Shown here: positions 15,591-23,477 of the stretch, one piece after another
Numbering within the stretch: the first letter of the stretch is position 1
How the letters are laid out: every line of letters starts with the position of its first letter
Assembly (NCBI GenBank): GCA_023953835.1
Contig: JAMLJB010000001.1
Span: forward strand, 2,701,501-2,765,500
Length of the DNA stretch: 64,000 bases
Direction: 5' to 3'
From: Rhizobiaceae bacterium
Lineage (GTDB): Bacteria; Pseudomonadota; Alphaproteobacteria; Rhizobiales; Rhizobiaceae
The notes under the pieces: model-generated
Database searches by the model: none
What the model saw: only the letters and a program-made list of their open reading frames with translations
Told to the model about the DNA's origin: nothing
Position numbers and translations under genes: made by a program

Positions 15591-18346
15591 CAGCGGGCCT
15601 GCTTTCTGAGGAACGCCGCGCCGAGGCTGATGAGCACCGGAACCGCGATCAGCAGCGGCACGAAGGCACTCGACAATTCCTCGAAGCCGAGCCCCTTGGA
15701 GAAGGTGCCGCGCGAAATGGTCACGAAATAGGTCGTCGGATAGATCTGGCCGATGAATGCTCCCACGCCCTGCAGCGACGAAACGGGATCGATCAGCCCG
15801 GAATATTGGGACGCGGGGATCATCGTGATGAGGGCGGTCGCGAAGATCGCCGCGATTTGGCTGTTCATGAATGTGGAGAGGAACAGGCCCATCGCGGTCG
15901 TCACGATAACGTAGAGAAGTGCTGCCGCTGCGAAAGTGGCGAAGCTGCCGGTGAAAGGCACGCCGAAGCCGTAGATGGCGAAAGCGGTCAGCAGCAGGAA
16001 ATTCATCATCGCCACGACGATGTACGGAATCTGCTTGCCGAGCAGAAATTCGAGCCGGGTCACCGGCGTGACGTAAAAGTTGATGATGGAGCCGAGTTCC
16101 TTCTCGCGCACGACGCTGAGCACCGCCAGCATCGACGGTATCATCAGGAGAAGCATCGGGATCACGGCGGGCGCGATGGCGTCGAGGCTGCGGACATCGG
16201 GGTTGTAGCGGTATCGCACCTCAAGCTGGAAACTGCCTTGCGTCGCCGCCTCCCCATATGTCTCGCGGGCCTTTTGCGCGAGCCAGTCCATGTGCATTCC
16301 TTCGACATAGCCACGGACAGTTTCCGCTCGCGTCGGCATCGCCCCGTCAATCCATGCGCCGACGGCGACATCGCGACCACGTGTGAGGTCGCGACCGAAG
16401 CCCGGCGGGATTTCGAGCGCGAGGCTGATTTCGCCGTTCTCCATGCGCCGGTCCATGTCGGCATAACCGCTCAGCGGCGGCTTCTCCGTAAAGTAGCGCG
16501 AGCCTGAAAGCTGGAGCACATAGTCCCGGCTGATCGTTGTGTCGTCATTGTCGAGGACGGCGAAAGAAAGGTCTTCGACATCCATGTTGATGCCGTAGCC
16601 GATCACGAACATGAGCAGCAGGCTGCCGAGCGTGGCGAGCGTCGCCCGGATCGGATCGCGCAGAAGTTCGAGCGTCTCCCGGCGCGTGTAGGCGAACATG
16701 CGGCCGAAGTCGAAAAAGCGGGACCGCGAGGCCCTTTCCGGCGTGGGCATAAGTGCAGGCCCGGTTTCAGCAGTGGCTGCCAGCGGCGCATCGTCCGGCG
16801 ATGCCGCTTCTTCAAGATAGTCCACAAACGCCGCCTCAAGGCTTGCTGCCGAACGACTGGCGACGATGGCCTCCGGCGTGTCGGTGACGAGAATCTTCCC
16901 GGCATGCATCAGCGAAATGCGGTCGCAGCGCTCGGCCTCGTTCATGAAATGCGTCGATACGAAGATCGTGACACCCTGGCGCCGCGAAAGGTCCGCGAGA
17001 ATGCGCCAGAAGTTGTCCCGCGCGACGGGATCGACGCCGGAAGTCGGCTCGTCGAGGATCAATATGTCGGGCGCATGGATGGTCGCCACCGCCAGCGACA
17101 GCCGCTGGCGGATGCCGAGCGGCAGGGCGTTTGGAAGGGCGTCCATTTGGTCGGCGAGATTGAACTGACCGGCCATTTCGGCGACGCGCGCGGGAATGTC
17201 CTGCGCGGGAATGCCGAACAGGCGCGCATGCAGTTCAAGATTCTGGCGAACGGTAAGCTCTGAATAGAGTGAGAAGCCCTGCGACATGTAGCCGACGCGC
17301 CGACGCACTTCGATGTCGCGAGGGTCGACCTGCTTTCCGAAGAGCCGTGCAGTTCCGCTGCTGGCTTCCAGAAGCCCGGTCAGCATCTTCATGGTGGTGG
17401 TTTTGCCGCAGCCGTTCGATCCGAGAAAGCCGAAGATTTCGCCGCGCGAAATCTTCAAGGTGACATCGTCGACGGCGGTGAAGTCGCCAAACCGCCGCGT
17501 CAGATGCTCGGTCTCAATCGCCGTCTCGCCATCGGAGCCGGGAGGGCGGGGCGGTATGACCACTTTTCGATAGCCGTCGTGTTTTTCCGCCGGAAGCAGC
17601 GCGATGAACGCCGCATCGAGGTCGGACGTCTTCGTGCGGTGAAGGAGTTCGGCGGGCGTGCCACAAGCCAGGATGCGCGCGTCGTCCATCGCGACCAGCC
17701 AGTCGAAGCGCGCGGCCTCTTCCATGTAGGCCGTCGCCACAATCACGCTCATGCCTTCGCGGCCGGCGCGGATACGCTCGATGAGCTCCCAGAACTGGCG
17801 GCGCGACAAGGGGTCGACACCCGTCGTAGGCTCGTCGAGGATCAACAGGTCGGGGTCATGGATCAGCGCGCAACAAAGGCCGAGCTTCTGCTTCATGCCG
17901 CCCGAGAGCTTGGCGGCGGGCCGGTCCGCGAAAGGCGCGAGCCCGGTGCTTTCCAGAAGCTCCTCGATGCGGCGTTCCCGCTCCTCGCGCCGATGGCCGA
18001 AAAGCCTGCCGAAGAAGTCGATATTGTCGAACACGGACAGGGTTGGGTAGAGGTTCCGCCCGAGACCCTGCGGCATATATGCGATGCGGGGATAGGCGAC
18101 ATTGCGGTGCGCGGAACTGGCCATATCGCCACCCAGCACCTCGACGCGGCCCTGCTGGATCGTTCGCGCGCCCGCGATAAGCGACAAAAGGCTGGATTTG
18201 CCGACGCCGTCCGGGCCGATCAGGCCGACCATGCAGCCTGAGGGAATGTCGAGGGTGATGCCGTCGAGCGCGAGCGTGCTGCCGTAGGAAAGGGTGATGC
18301 CTTCCAGCCGGGCCGCAAAACCGCCGACCGGCGCTTCCCGGCTCAT
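15590..18346 (-). CDS. rbbA: RbbA-like fusion of two ABC ATPase domains and an ABC-2 permease
   Basis: A 918-residue fusion. NBD1 has Walker A GPDGVGKS at 44-51, signature LSGGMKQK at 147-154 and Walker B DEPTTG at 171-176. NBD2 has Walker A GSNGCGKT at 309-316, its own [14 protein letters not shown] signature and DEPTSG Walker B. An ABC-2 membrane domain occupies about 555-918 with one helix, a periplasmic region and five helices. This architecture is that of RbbA, named for a reported ribosome association in E. coli but built like an efflux ABC protein. It overlaps the HlyD-like gene by 4 bp. In NBD2 the signature departs from LSGGQ (LPLGIRQ), which may make it asymmetric. Confidence 0.94.
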   Translation of the reverse strand: MSREAPVGGFAARLEGITLSYGSTLALDGITLDIPSGCMVGLIGPDGVGKSSLLSLIAGARTIQQGRVEVLGGDMASSAHRNVAYPRIAYMPQGLGRNLYPTLSVFDNIDFFGRLFGHRREERERRIEELLESTGLAPFADRPAAKLSGGMKQKLGLCCALIHDPDLLILDEPTTGVDPLSRRQFWELIERIRAGREGMSVIVATAYMEEAARFDWLVAMDDARILACGTPAELLHRTKTSDLDAAFIALLPAEKHDGYRKVVIPPRPPGSDGETAIETEHLTRRFGDFTAVDDVTLKISRGEIFGFLGSNGCGKTTTMKMLTGLLEASSGTARLFGKQVDPRDIEVRRRVGYMSQGFSLYSELTVRQNLELHARLFGIPAQDIPARVAEMAGQFNLADQMDALPNALPLGIRQRLSLAVATIHAPDILILDEPTSGVDPVARDNFWRILADLSRRQGVTIFVSTHFMNEAERCDRISLMHAGKILVTDTPEAIVASRSAASLEAAFVDYLEEAASPDDAPLAATAETGPALMPTPERASRSRFFDFGRMFAYTRRETLELLRDPIRATLATLGSLLLMFVIGYGINMDVEDLSFAVLDNDDTTISRDYVLQLSGSRYFTEKPPLSGYADMDRRMENGEISLALEIPPGFGRDLTRGRDVAVGAWIDGAMPTRAETVRGYVEGMHMDWLAQKARETYGEAATQGSFQLEVRYRYNPDVRSLDAIAPAVIPMLLLMIPSMLAVLSVVREKELGSIINFYVTPVTRLEFLLGKQIPYIVVAMMNFLLLTAFAIYGFGVPFTGSFATFAAAALLYVIVTTAMGLFLSTFMNSQIAAIFATALITMIPASQYSGLIDPVSSLQGVGAFIGQIYPTTYFVTISRGTFSKGLGFEELSSAFVPLLIAVPVLISLGAAFLRKQAR

Positions 18347-19413
18347 TGAAGCAGCGTTCCGTTCAGGTTGGCCGGCCAGTCGGCGTTGGGGTCGAGCATG
18401 ATATAGGCCACCCCCGGAAGGCCGGTTTTCACCTGCTGGATATATTTACGCAGCAGTTCGGGCGTGATCCGCGCCTTGATCCGGAACATCAGCTTCTGCC
18501 GTTCCTCCTCGGTTTCGACTGTCTTTGGCGTGAACTGCGCCACATCGGCGACAAAGGTAGCCTTTGCCGGAATGACGTATTGCGGCGCGGCGTCGAGAAC
18601 GAGTCGCACCTCCGTGCCGATCGCCACGCGCCCGGCCTGCGCCGTGGGCAGGAAGAACGTCATGTAGACATCCTCCAGGTCAACGAGGTTGAGCACCCTG
18701 CCGCCGCTGCCCAGCACTTCGCCGGGCTCGGCAACACGATACTGCACGCGCCCGTCGCGCGGGGAGCGCAGGGTCGCGTCGTCAATTTCCGTATCGATGG
18801 CTTCGATTGCGGCGCGCGCCGAATCGACCGCCGCCTCGGCGTCCACGACCAGCGCTTTCGCCGCGTTGATCGCCGCCTCGTTCGCGGCCAGTTGCGCCTC
18901 GGACGCGGCGACAGCCGCCTTTGCGCTCTGGTAGGCAGCGCGATCGTCGTCGAGGTCCTGCTGTGAGGCTGTGTTGTTCGCGGCAAGCTGCTCGGTGCGC
19001 GTCAGTTTTCGCTGCGCGGCATCCAGTTCAGCCTGACGTTGTGTGACCACCGCAGCCGCCGCCGTCTTTTCAGCCTCGCGCTGGTTGATCAGCAGCCGGG
19101 CCGTGTCCACGCCTATGGTTGCACGCTGCAACTGTGCATCCGCCTGCCTATGCTGGGCCTCAAGCTGGGCGGTGTCCATGCGGGCGAGCACGTCGCCCGC
19201 TTTGACAAGCGCGCCCTCGTCCACGAGAATTTCCTTGATGCGCCCCGGCGATTTTGCGGAGATGTCGATCTCGACCGCCTCGATGCGACCGTTGCCGCTC
19301 GCAATTCCCTCTGGAAGGGAGCCGTGCTGCGTTTGCCGCCAGACATAGTAGCCGCCGGCCAATATGGCCGCCAGCAGGCCTGCGATCAGCCATGTACGCC
19401 GCCCGCCGCTCAT
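18343..19413 (-). CDS. HlyD-family membrane fusion (periplasmic adaptor) protein, YhiI-like
   Basis: From the ATG at 19413 the protein has 356 residues: a short cytoplasmic start (MSGGRRTW), one helix at about 8-24, a biotinyl-lipoyl-like domain ([18 protein letters not shown]), a long alanine/glutamine-rich alpha-hairpin and a beta-barrel with the second lipoyl half ([24 protein letters not shown]). The frame stays open 44 codons further to 19545, but that part is hydrophilic and unlike the family, and AAGG lies before the chosen ATG. The adaptor links the RbbA-like and YhhJ-like inner-membrane parts to an outer-membrane channel, which is not encoded nearby. Confidence 0.9.
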   Translation of the reverse strand: MSGGRRTWLIAGLLAAILAGGYYVWRQTQHGSLPEGIASGNGRIEAVEIDISAKSPGRIKEILVDEGALVKAGDVLARMDTAQLEAQHRQADAQLQRATIGVDTARLLINQREAEKTAAAAVVTQRQAELDAAQRKLTRTEQLAANNTASQQDLDDDRAAYQSAKAAVAASEAQLAANEAAINAAKALVVDAEAAVDSARAAIEAIDTEIDDATLRSPRDGRVQYRVAEPGEVLGSGGRVLNLVDLEDVYMTFFLPTAQAGRVAIGTEVRLVLDAAPQYVIPAKATFVADVAQFTPKTVETEEERQKLMFRIKARITPELLRKYIQQVKTGLPGVAYIMLDPNADWPANLNGTLLQ

Positions 19414-19453
19414 ATGCGCACCTTCTGCGGCAAGAGGCCGGTTCTTTGGGGGC

Positions 19454-19468
19454 TTGGTGGAACACCAA
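19454..19468. promoter_or_regulatory. 15-bp dyad TTGGTG-GAA-CACCAA upstream of the efflux operon
   Basis: A perfect 6+6 dyad with a 3-bp centre, 41-55 bp upstream of the HlyD-like ATG at 19413. The TTGGT-N-ACCAA shape is common among operators of GntR- or TetR-like repressors. No regulator gene is next to it. It is the only strong dyad between the terminator-like hairpin at 19589 and the gene start. Confidence 0.4.
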
Positions 19469-19588
19469 TCATGGCGTTTCGCTCGCTTCTCGTTCGTTGA
19501 GTCCGGGATCGGATTTCGGCAATTGCCATCTCGATTCGCCGCCAATGCTGACCGCGAACGGCGTCGGAAGCAATCCGTGACGCTGCTC

Positions 19589-19613
19589 GCAACCCAGTTC
19601 TATCCTGGGTTGC
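19589..19613 (-). terminator. Terminator-like hairpin after the small conserved gene
   Basis: GCAACCCAG at 19589-19597 pairs perfectly with CTGGGTTGC at 19605-19613 around a 7-nt loop. It lies 38 bp beyond the stop of the gene at 19651 and before the efflux operon on the same strand. No T-run follows on the minus strand, so it may be a processing or stabilising stem rather than an intrinsic terminator. Confidence 0.5.
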
Positions 19614-19650
19614 TCCAGCGGCCCTGAATGAGGGCGGCGGCGGTGCCGCG

Positions 19651-20034
19651 TTACGGCTTTTCGACGCGCGCCACCTGATAGGTGTGCTCGCTTCCTTCCG
19701 CCTTGATCGACACATATTCGCCGACCACGAAGCGTTCGTCGCCAAAGCGGAAGCCGATTTCATCGTCACGCTCGCCTTCGGCATAGTCGAAATACCACTG
19801 GCCACCCGGCTTGCGCCGCAAGCGTCCGATGCGGTCGCTTGCGGTCCCGAACTGGCGAACCCGGCACGCAGCCTGATGCGTTTTCCATTCTGCCGCCAGC
19901 AGCTTTCCCTCCGCATCCAACGGAGCGAGAATGTCGTAGCCCACCTCGCGTTCACCGGCAGGATGGCCCTTTTCTCGCGCCAGAAGCAGCCGGATGCTGC
20001 GGAAATTGGGGGTCAGATCGGTCAGATTCGTCAT
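19651..20034 (-). CDS. Conserved hypothetical protein, 127 residues
   Basis: From the ATG at 20034 (AGGAG 6 nt upstream) the protein has 127 residues, starting MTNLTDLTPNFRSIRLLLAREKGHPAGE. It is soluble, charged, with beta-rich stretches such as QWYFDYAEGERDDEIGFRFGDERF and EYVSIKAEGSEHTYQVARVE. I recognise no catalytic motif or named domain; the N-terminal part has the look of proteins found beside low-oxygen genes in rhizobia. A longer frame from 20169 has no ribosome site and covers the FixK/FNR box, so it is rejected. A 14-bp FixK/FNR box lies 50-63 bp upstream of the start, which suggests induction at low oxygen. Confidence 0.8.
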   Translation of the reverse strand: MTNLTDLTPNFRSIRLLLAREKGHPAGEREVGYDILAPLDAEGKLLAAEWKTHQAACRVRQFGTASDRIGRLRRKPGGQWYFDYAEGERDDEIGFRFGDERFVVGEYVSIKAEGSEHTYQVARVEKP

Positions 20035-20083
20035 AGCATCTCCTCTTTTGCAGCAGCCATCGGTCATTTTTGCGGTGGGTGCT

Positions 20084-20097
20084 TTGATTGGGATCAA
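20084..20097 (-). promoter_or_regulatory. FixK/FNR box TTGAT-TGGG-ATCAA
   Basis: A perfect match to the TTGAT-N4-ATCAA consensus of FNR/FixK-type activators. Its centre at 20090.5 places a class II start site near 20049, 15 nt before the ATG at 20034. The -10 region there is weak. It sits between the flavoprotein gene's stop (20102) and the small conserved gene. Confidence 0.72.
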
Positions 20098-20101
20098 ACG
20101 T

Positions 20102-20695
20102 TCAGGCGGCGCGCGCTCCCAGCGCACACATCTTTTCGATCCATGCGCGGCGTTTGGCGTCGCCCGCACCTTCGACCATGCCGAACAGCGTCTCGTTCAC
20201 AGGGCTGATGCCGACGAAATTGAGGATGTTGCGGCGCATCCCGGCGATGCCGTGGCCAAGATACCAGAGGCGGTAGAAAAAGGCGGGCATGCCCATGGTG
20301 ACGACCACGCGGGCCGAGCGGCCCTTGAGCAGCGTTTTCGCAAAGCCTTGCTTGCCTGCCTCCGGGTAGGCGAAGGCAACGCCCGGCCGCATCACCTGCT
20401 CCAGAAAACCCTTGAGCAGCGCGGGCATCGTGCCAAGCCACAGCGGAAAAACGAAGACGATATGCTCGGCCTCGGCGATCTTTTCCACCGCATCCCTGAG
20501 CGGGGGAGGAACAGTGCCGTTCTGAAATTCCTCGGTGCTTCGCAGGAGGGGAAAATCCAGTTCGGCGAGGTCGATGCGCCGGACCTGATGACCTGCCGAA
20601 AGCGCGCCTTCGGCATAGCTGTCCGCAAGTGCACGGCAAAGACGCTTCGGACTGCCGTCGGGATGGCCGAGAATGATGAGGATGCGGCGTGGCAT
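20102..20695 (-). CDS. NAD(P)H:quinone oxidoreductase-type flavodoxin-fold protein
   Basis: A 197-residue protein of the flavodoxin-2 family (PF02525). The phosphate-binding start ILGHPDGSPKRLCRAL at residues 8-23, the segment FVFPLWLGTMPALLKGFLEQVM near 73-94 and ARVVVTMGMPAFFYRL near 120-135 match NQO/MdaB-like enzymes that reduce quinones with NAD(P)H. FMN or FAD would bind at the N-terminal loop. It begins directly after the flavin reductase stop (no gap), so the two are co-transcribed from the divergent region at 21248-21366. Confidence 0.88.
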   Translation of the reverse strand: MPRRILIILGHPDGSPKRLCRALADSYAEGALSAGHQVRRIDLAELDFPLLRSTEEFQNGTVPPPLRDAVEKIAEAEHIVFVFPLWLGTMPALLKGFLEQVMRPGVAFAYPEAGKQGFAKTLLKGRSARVVVTMGMPAFFYRLWYLGHGIAGMRRNILNFVGISPVNETLFGMVEGAGDAKRRAWIEKMCALGARAA

Positions 20696-21226
20696 TTATG
20701 GCATCCTCGATTGAAGATGGAGGACTTCGCCGTCCACCGTGAATTTGCCATAGCCGCGATGGTGGATGGTCTTGGGCTCCGGTTGCGCCGGATCGATCCA
20801 CGCTTTCACGACCTGCAAGACGAAGAGGTTGTATTTGTTCACCAATTTTGTATCGACCACCCGACACTCGAGATTGGCGAAGCACTCCGCGACAAGCGGT
20901 GCCTTCGCCGAGGCGGCGGGTAGGGGCGTAAGCCCGCAGGTCTCGAACTTGTCCGTGTCCTGACCGGAGCAGTTGCCGACCTTGACCACCTTCCGAGCAA
21001 GCTCCACAGCGGGAATGGCGATCACGCATTCCTTCGTGGCTTTGAGCGCGGCGAAGCTGAAATCTCCGCTCGAAACGATGCAGGCAATGAGCGGCGGCGT
21101 AAACTCCACCATCATGTGCCACGACATCGTCATGACGTTCGGGCGGCCCTTCTGGCTGGTCGTCAAAAGCACGACCGGGCCGGGCTCAATGAGCTGGTAG
21201 ACCTTGTCCAGTGGGAGCTCGTTCAT
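20696..21226 (-). CDS. Flavin reductase-like domain protein (FMN-binding split barrel)
   Basis: From ATG 21226 the protein has 176 residues; GGAG lies about 8 nt upstream. ATG at 21247 would add seven residues. The segment GPVVLLTTSQKGRPNVMTMSWHMMVEFTPPLIACIVS near 16-52 is the family's flavin-binding strand-turn-strand. These proteins reduce free flavin or bind FMN as electron carriers. It is followed without gap by the quinone reductase-type gene and is divergent from the alcohol dehydrogenase gene, sharing with it a FixK/FNR box. Confidence 0.88.
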   Translation of the reverse strand: MNELPLDKVYQLIEPGPVVLLTTSQKGRPNVMTMSWHMMVEFTPPLIACIVSSGDFSFAALKATKECVIAIPAVELARKVVKVGNCSGQDTDKFETCGLTPLPAASAKAPLVAECFANLECRVVDTKLVNKYNLFVLQVVKAWIDPAQPEPKTIHHRGYGKFTVDGEVLHLQSRMP

Positions 21227-21285
21227 CGTCACATCTCCGTTCATCAACGGATGTAAAGAGATGCCCGAAACGCATTCCCTTCGCT

Positions 21286-21299
21286 TTGACCGATATCAA
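21286..21299. promoter_or_regulatory. FixK/FNR box TTGAC-CGAT-ATCAA in a divergent promoter region
   Basis: One base off the TTGAT-N4-ATCAA consensus, a variant commonly accepted by FixK. Its centre at 21292.5 would set a class II start near 21334 for the alcohol dehydrogenase gene, 33 nt before its ATG. The flavin reductase gene starts 60 bp away on the other strand and may use the same box. Confidence 0.7.
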
Positions 21300-21366
21300 T
21301 GCGGCGGTTGCGATTTTCGAACACTCTGGAAAAAACCGGCATCTGGGCCGCTGAAGGAGATATTCT

Positions 21367-22407
21367 ATGAAAGCTCTCATCTATGAAGGACCGGGCAAGA
21401 AGTCGCTCGGAGAACGGCCCGTCCCGAAGATTGCCGCACCGACGGATGCCGTCGTCAGGATCACAAGAACGACGATTTGCGGCACCGACCTGCATATTCT
21501 GAAAGGCGATGTGCCGACCTGCACGCCCGGTCGCATACTCGGGCATGAAGGCGTCGGTGTGGTCGAGGAAACCGGCGCTGGCGTAACCCAATTCAAGAAG
21601 GGCGATCGCGTCCTGATTTCGTGCATCTCCTCGTGCGGTAAATGCGAATATTGCCGCAAGGGCATGTATTCGCACTGCACGACAGGTGGCTGGATCCTCG
21701 GCAACACCATCGACGGCACGCAGGCCGAGTTTGTGCGCATTCCGCATGCGGACACGAGCCTTTATCCAATCCCGGAAGGGGCCGACGAGGAAGCGCTGGT
21801 GATGCTGAGCGACATCCTGCCGACCGGCTTCGAGTGCGGCGTTCTCAACGGCAAGGTTGCGCCGGGCGGCACTGTGGGCATTGTGGGCGCGGGCCCGATC
21901 GGACTGGCGGCCTTGCTGACGGCGCAATTCTATTCGCCAAGCGAGATTGTCATGGTCGATCTCGACGAAAACCGTTTGGAGGTGGCAAAACGGTTCGGAG
22001 CAACCGCGGTCGTCAAGGCGAGCGGGGCGGATGCAGCGGCGCAGGTGATGGCGCTGACGGAGGGGCGCGGCGTAGACACCGCAATCGAGGCGGTCGGCAT
22101 TCCGGCAACCTTTGAGTTGTGCCAGGAGATCATCGCGCCGGGCGGCGTCATAGCCAATGTCGGCGTCCACGGTGTGAAGGCGGATCTGCACCTCGAAAAG
22201 CTGTGGTCGCACAATATCGACATCACAACGCGCCTTGTGGACACCGTCAGCACACCGATGCTGCTCAAGACCGTTCGGTCGGGCAAGATCGATCCATCCA
22301 AGCTCATCACCCACCGCTTCAAGCTGGACCAGATACTGGACGCCTATGAGACGTTCGGCAGTGCGGCAAAAACACATGCGCTCAAGGTCATCATCGAGAA
22401 CGCATGA
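21367..22407 (+). CDS. Zinc-dependent medium-chain alcohol dehydrogenase
   Basis: A 346-residue medium-chain dehydrogenase. Catalytic zinc ligands are C38, H60 and E61 (ICGTDLH and GHEGVG); structural zinc cysteines are C90, C93, C96 and C104. The NAD-binding loop GIVGAGPIGLAA is near 172-183. Start by AAGGAGA before the ATG. The enzyme interconverts an alcohol and an aldehyde or ketone. With a FixK/FNR box in front and PHA genes behind, it may dispose of reducing power at low oxygen, which is inference. A GNAT gene follows 51 bp downstream. Confidence 0.93.
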   Translation: MKALIYEGPGKKSLGERPVPKIAAPTDAVVRITRTTICGTDLHILKGDVPTCTPGRILGHEGVGVVEETGAGVTQFKKGDRVLISCISSCGKCEYCRKGMYSHCTTGGWILGNTIDGTQAEFVRIPHADTSLYPIPEGADEEALVMLSDILPTGFECGVLNGKVAPGGTVGIVGAGPIGLAALLTAQFYSPSEIVMVDLDENRLEVAKRFGATAVVKASGADAAAQVMALTEGRGVDTAIEAVGIPATFELCQEIIAPGGVIANVGVHGVKADLHLEKLWSHNIDITTRLVDTVSTPMLLKTVRSGKIDPSKLITHRFKLDQILDAYETFGSAAKTHALKVIIENA

Positions 22408-22458
22408 CGAGGCTCCGGACGTGCGAACGGCTGGAAAAAACCATTCTGGAGCAATGAC

Positions 22459-22977
22459 ATGGCAAAAGACGATTGGAGCCGCGACCTCACCACGCGCGCC
22501 GGGCTGGCGCTTCACGTTCGCCCGGTCCGGCCTGACGACGAGGCGGCGCTGGCGGAGTTCTTCGAACATGTGACGCCGGAAGATCTGCGCTTCCGGTTCC
22601 TGGGCGGCATTCACAAAGTGAGCCACGACCGTCTCGTCGCGATGACGCAGGTCGACCATCGGCAGACCGAGAATTTCCTTGCCTTCGCGGACGATGGAAA
22701 GACCATCGTCGCGACGGCCATGCTGGCTTGTGACAGCGGCTTGAAGAAGGGCGAAGTGGCAATCTCCGTGCGCGCGGAAGACAAGCACAAGGGTATCGGC
22801 TGGGAACTGCTTCGCCACATCTGCCGGTTTGCCGAAGCAAAGGGCGTTGAAACGCTCGAATCGCTGGAAAGCCGTGAAAATCATGAGGCAATCGAACTGG
22901 AGCGGGAGCAGGGCTTCGTCGCGGAATTCTATTCCGAGGACCCGACACTGGTGCTGATCCGCAAGAAGCTCAACTGA
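22459..22977 (+). CDS. GNAT-family N-acetyltransferase (Pat C-terminal-like)
   Basis: A 172-residue GNAT protein. LALHVRPVRPDDEAALAEFFEHVTPEDLRFRFLG near residues 14-47 resembles the acetyltransferase part of bacterial protein lysine acetyltransferases (Pat/YfiQ), but without the large CoA-ligase-like domain. The acetyl-CoA loop is near EDKHKGIGWELLRHICRFA (Q/R-x-x-G-x-G/A variant, HKGIGW). GGAGCAATGAC precedes the ATG. A role in acetylating and tuning metabolic enzymes such as acyl-CoA synthetases is possible; the family is diverse. Confidence 0.88.
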   Translation: MAKDDWSRDLTTRAGLALHVRPVRPDDEAALAEFFEHVTPEDLRFRFLGGIHKVSHDRLVAMTQVDHRQTENFLAFADDGKTIVATAMLACDSGLKKGEVAISVRAEDKHKGIGWELLRHICRFAEAKGVETLESLESRENHEAIELEREQGFVAEFYSEDPTLVLIRKKLN

Positions 22978-22989
22978 AGCCGCGCCACC

Positions 22990-23003
22990 TTGATCGAAAT
23001 CAA
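22990..23003 (+). promoter_or_regulatory. FixK/FNR box TTGAT-CGAA-ATCAA of the phasin promoter
   Basis: A perfect consensus box. A TATCAT -10 hexamer lies at 23026-23031, predicting a start near 23038; the box centre (22996.5) is then at -41.5, the classical class II activator position. The leader to the phasin ATG would be about 30 nt and contains the ribosome site GGAG. Confidence 0.8.
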
Positions 23004-23025
23004 CGCGCGGCAAGAACGCCGCGCG

Positions 23026-23031
23026 TATCAT
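23026..23031 (+). promoter_or_regulatory. Putative -10 hexamer TATCAT of the phasin promoter
   Basis: TATCAT matches five of six bases of TATAAT and is placed correctly with respect to the FixK/FNR box at 22990-23003, giving a box centre at -41.5. No -35 hexamer is needed at a class II promoter. Confidence 0.6.
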
Positions 23032-23067
23032 TCGGTTTGTACCAGCACGCAATTCGGAGATTTGACC

Positions 23068-23451
23068 ATGCAAGCAAAGTTCGACCTGTCGTCCCTTGCC
23101 ATGCCGTCCTCGCCGTATATCGCGAACGGCCAGAAGCTTTTTCATGCCACGACGCAACTTCAGGCTCATGCATTCAAGGCACTGATGCGCTATCAGATCG
23201 AAACGCTCGGCTTCATGAAGCGGCGTTGCGAGCAGGATATGAAGCTGATGGACGACCTTGCCTCAAGCGACGAGTTCAATGATACGTTCGATATCGTGAG
23301 CAATTTCGTGCAGAACGCGGCGTCGGAATACAGCGCCGAGGTCGGCAAATTCGCATCGCTGGGATCAAAGCTCGCTTCCGAGACCGCAAAGCGCGTGCGC
23401 GAAGAAACCGACCAGACCATCGAGGACATTGCGGCGGCGACAGCCGCCTGA
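23068..23451 (+). CDS. Phasin-family protein (PHA granule-associated)
   Basis: A 127-residue, mostly alpha-helical protein of the phasin family (PF09361). The ATG at 23068 follows GGAGATTTGACC; a longer frame from 22990 starts inside the FixK/FNR box and is rejected. Typical features are the amphipathic region FHATTQLQAHAFKALMRYQIETLGFMKRR near 29-56 and a C-terminal heptad-like stretch rich in Ala, Glu and Thr. Phasins coat PHA granules in the cytoplasm. The PHA synthase gene follows 26 bp later, so the two are probably one operon under low-oxygen control. Confidence 0.87.
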   Translation: MQAKFDLSSLAMPSSPYIANGQKLFHATTQLQAHAFKALMRYQIETLGFMKRRCEQDMKLMDDLASSDEFNDTFDIVSNFVQNAASEYSAEVGKFASLGSKLASETAKRVREETDQTIEDIAAATAA

Positions 23452-23477
23452 AGGTCTGGCGCGCGGGGGTCAAGGGA

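Noticed and set aside
14502..15731. 409-codon plus-strand frame opposite the YhhJ-like gene
   Set aside because: His/Arg/Gln-rich translation typical of antisense to membrane-protein genes.
19414..19545. 44-residue N-terminal extension of the HlyD-like protein
   Set aside because: It includes the dyad at 19454, is unlike the family and has no ribosome site.
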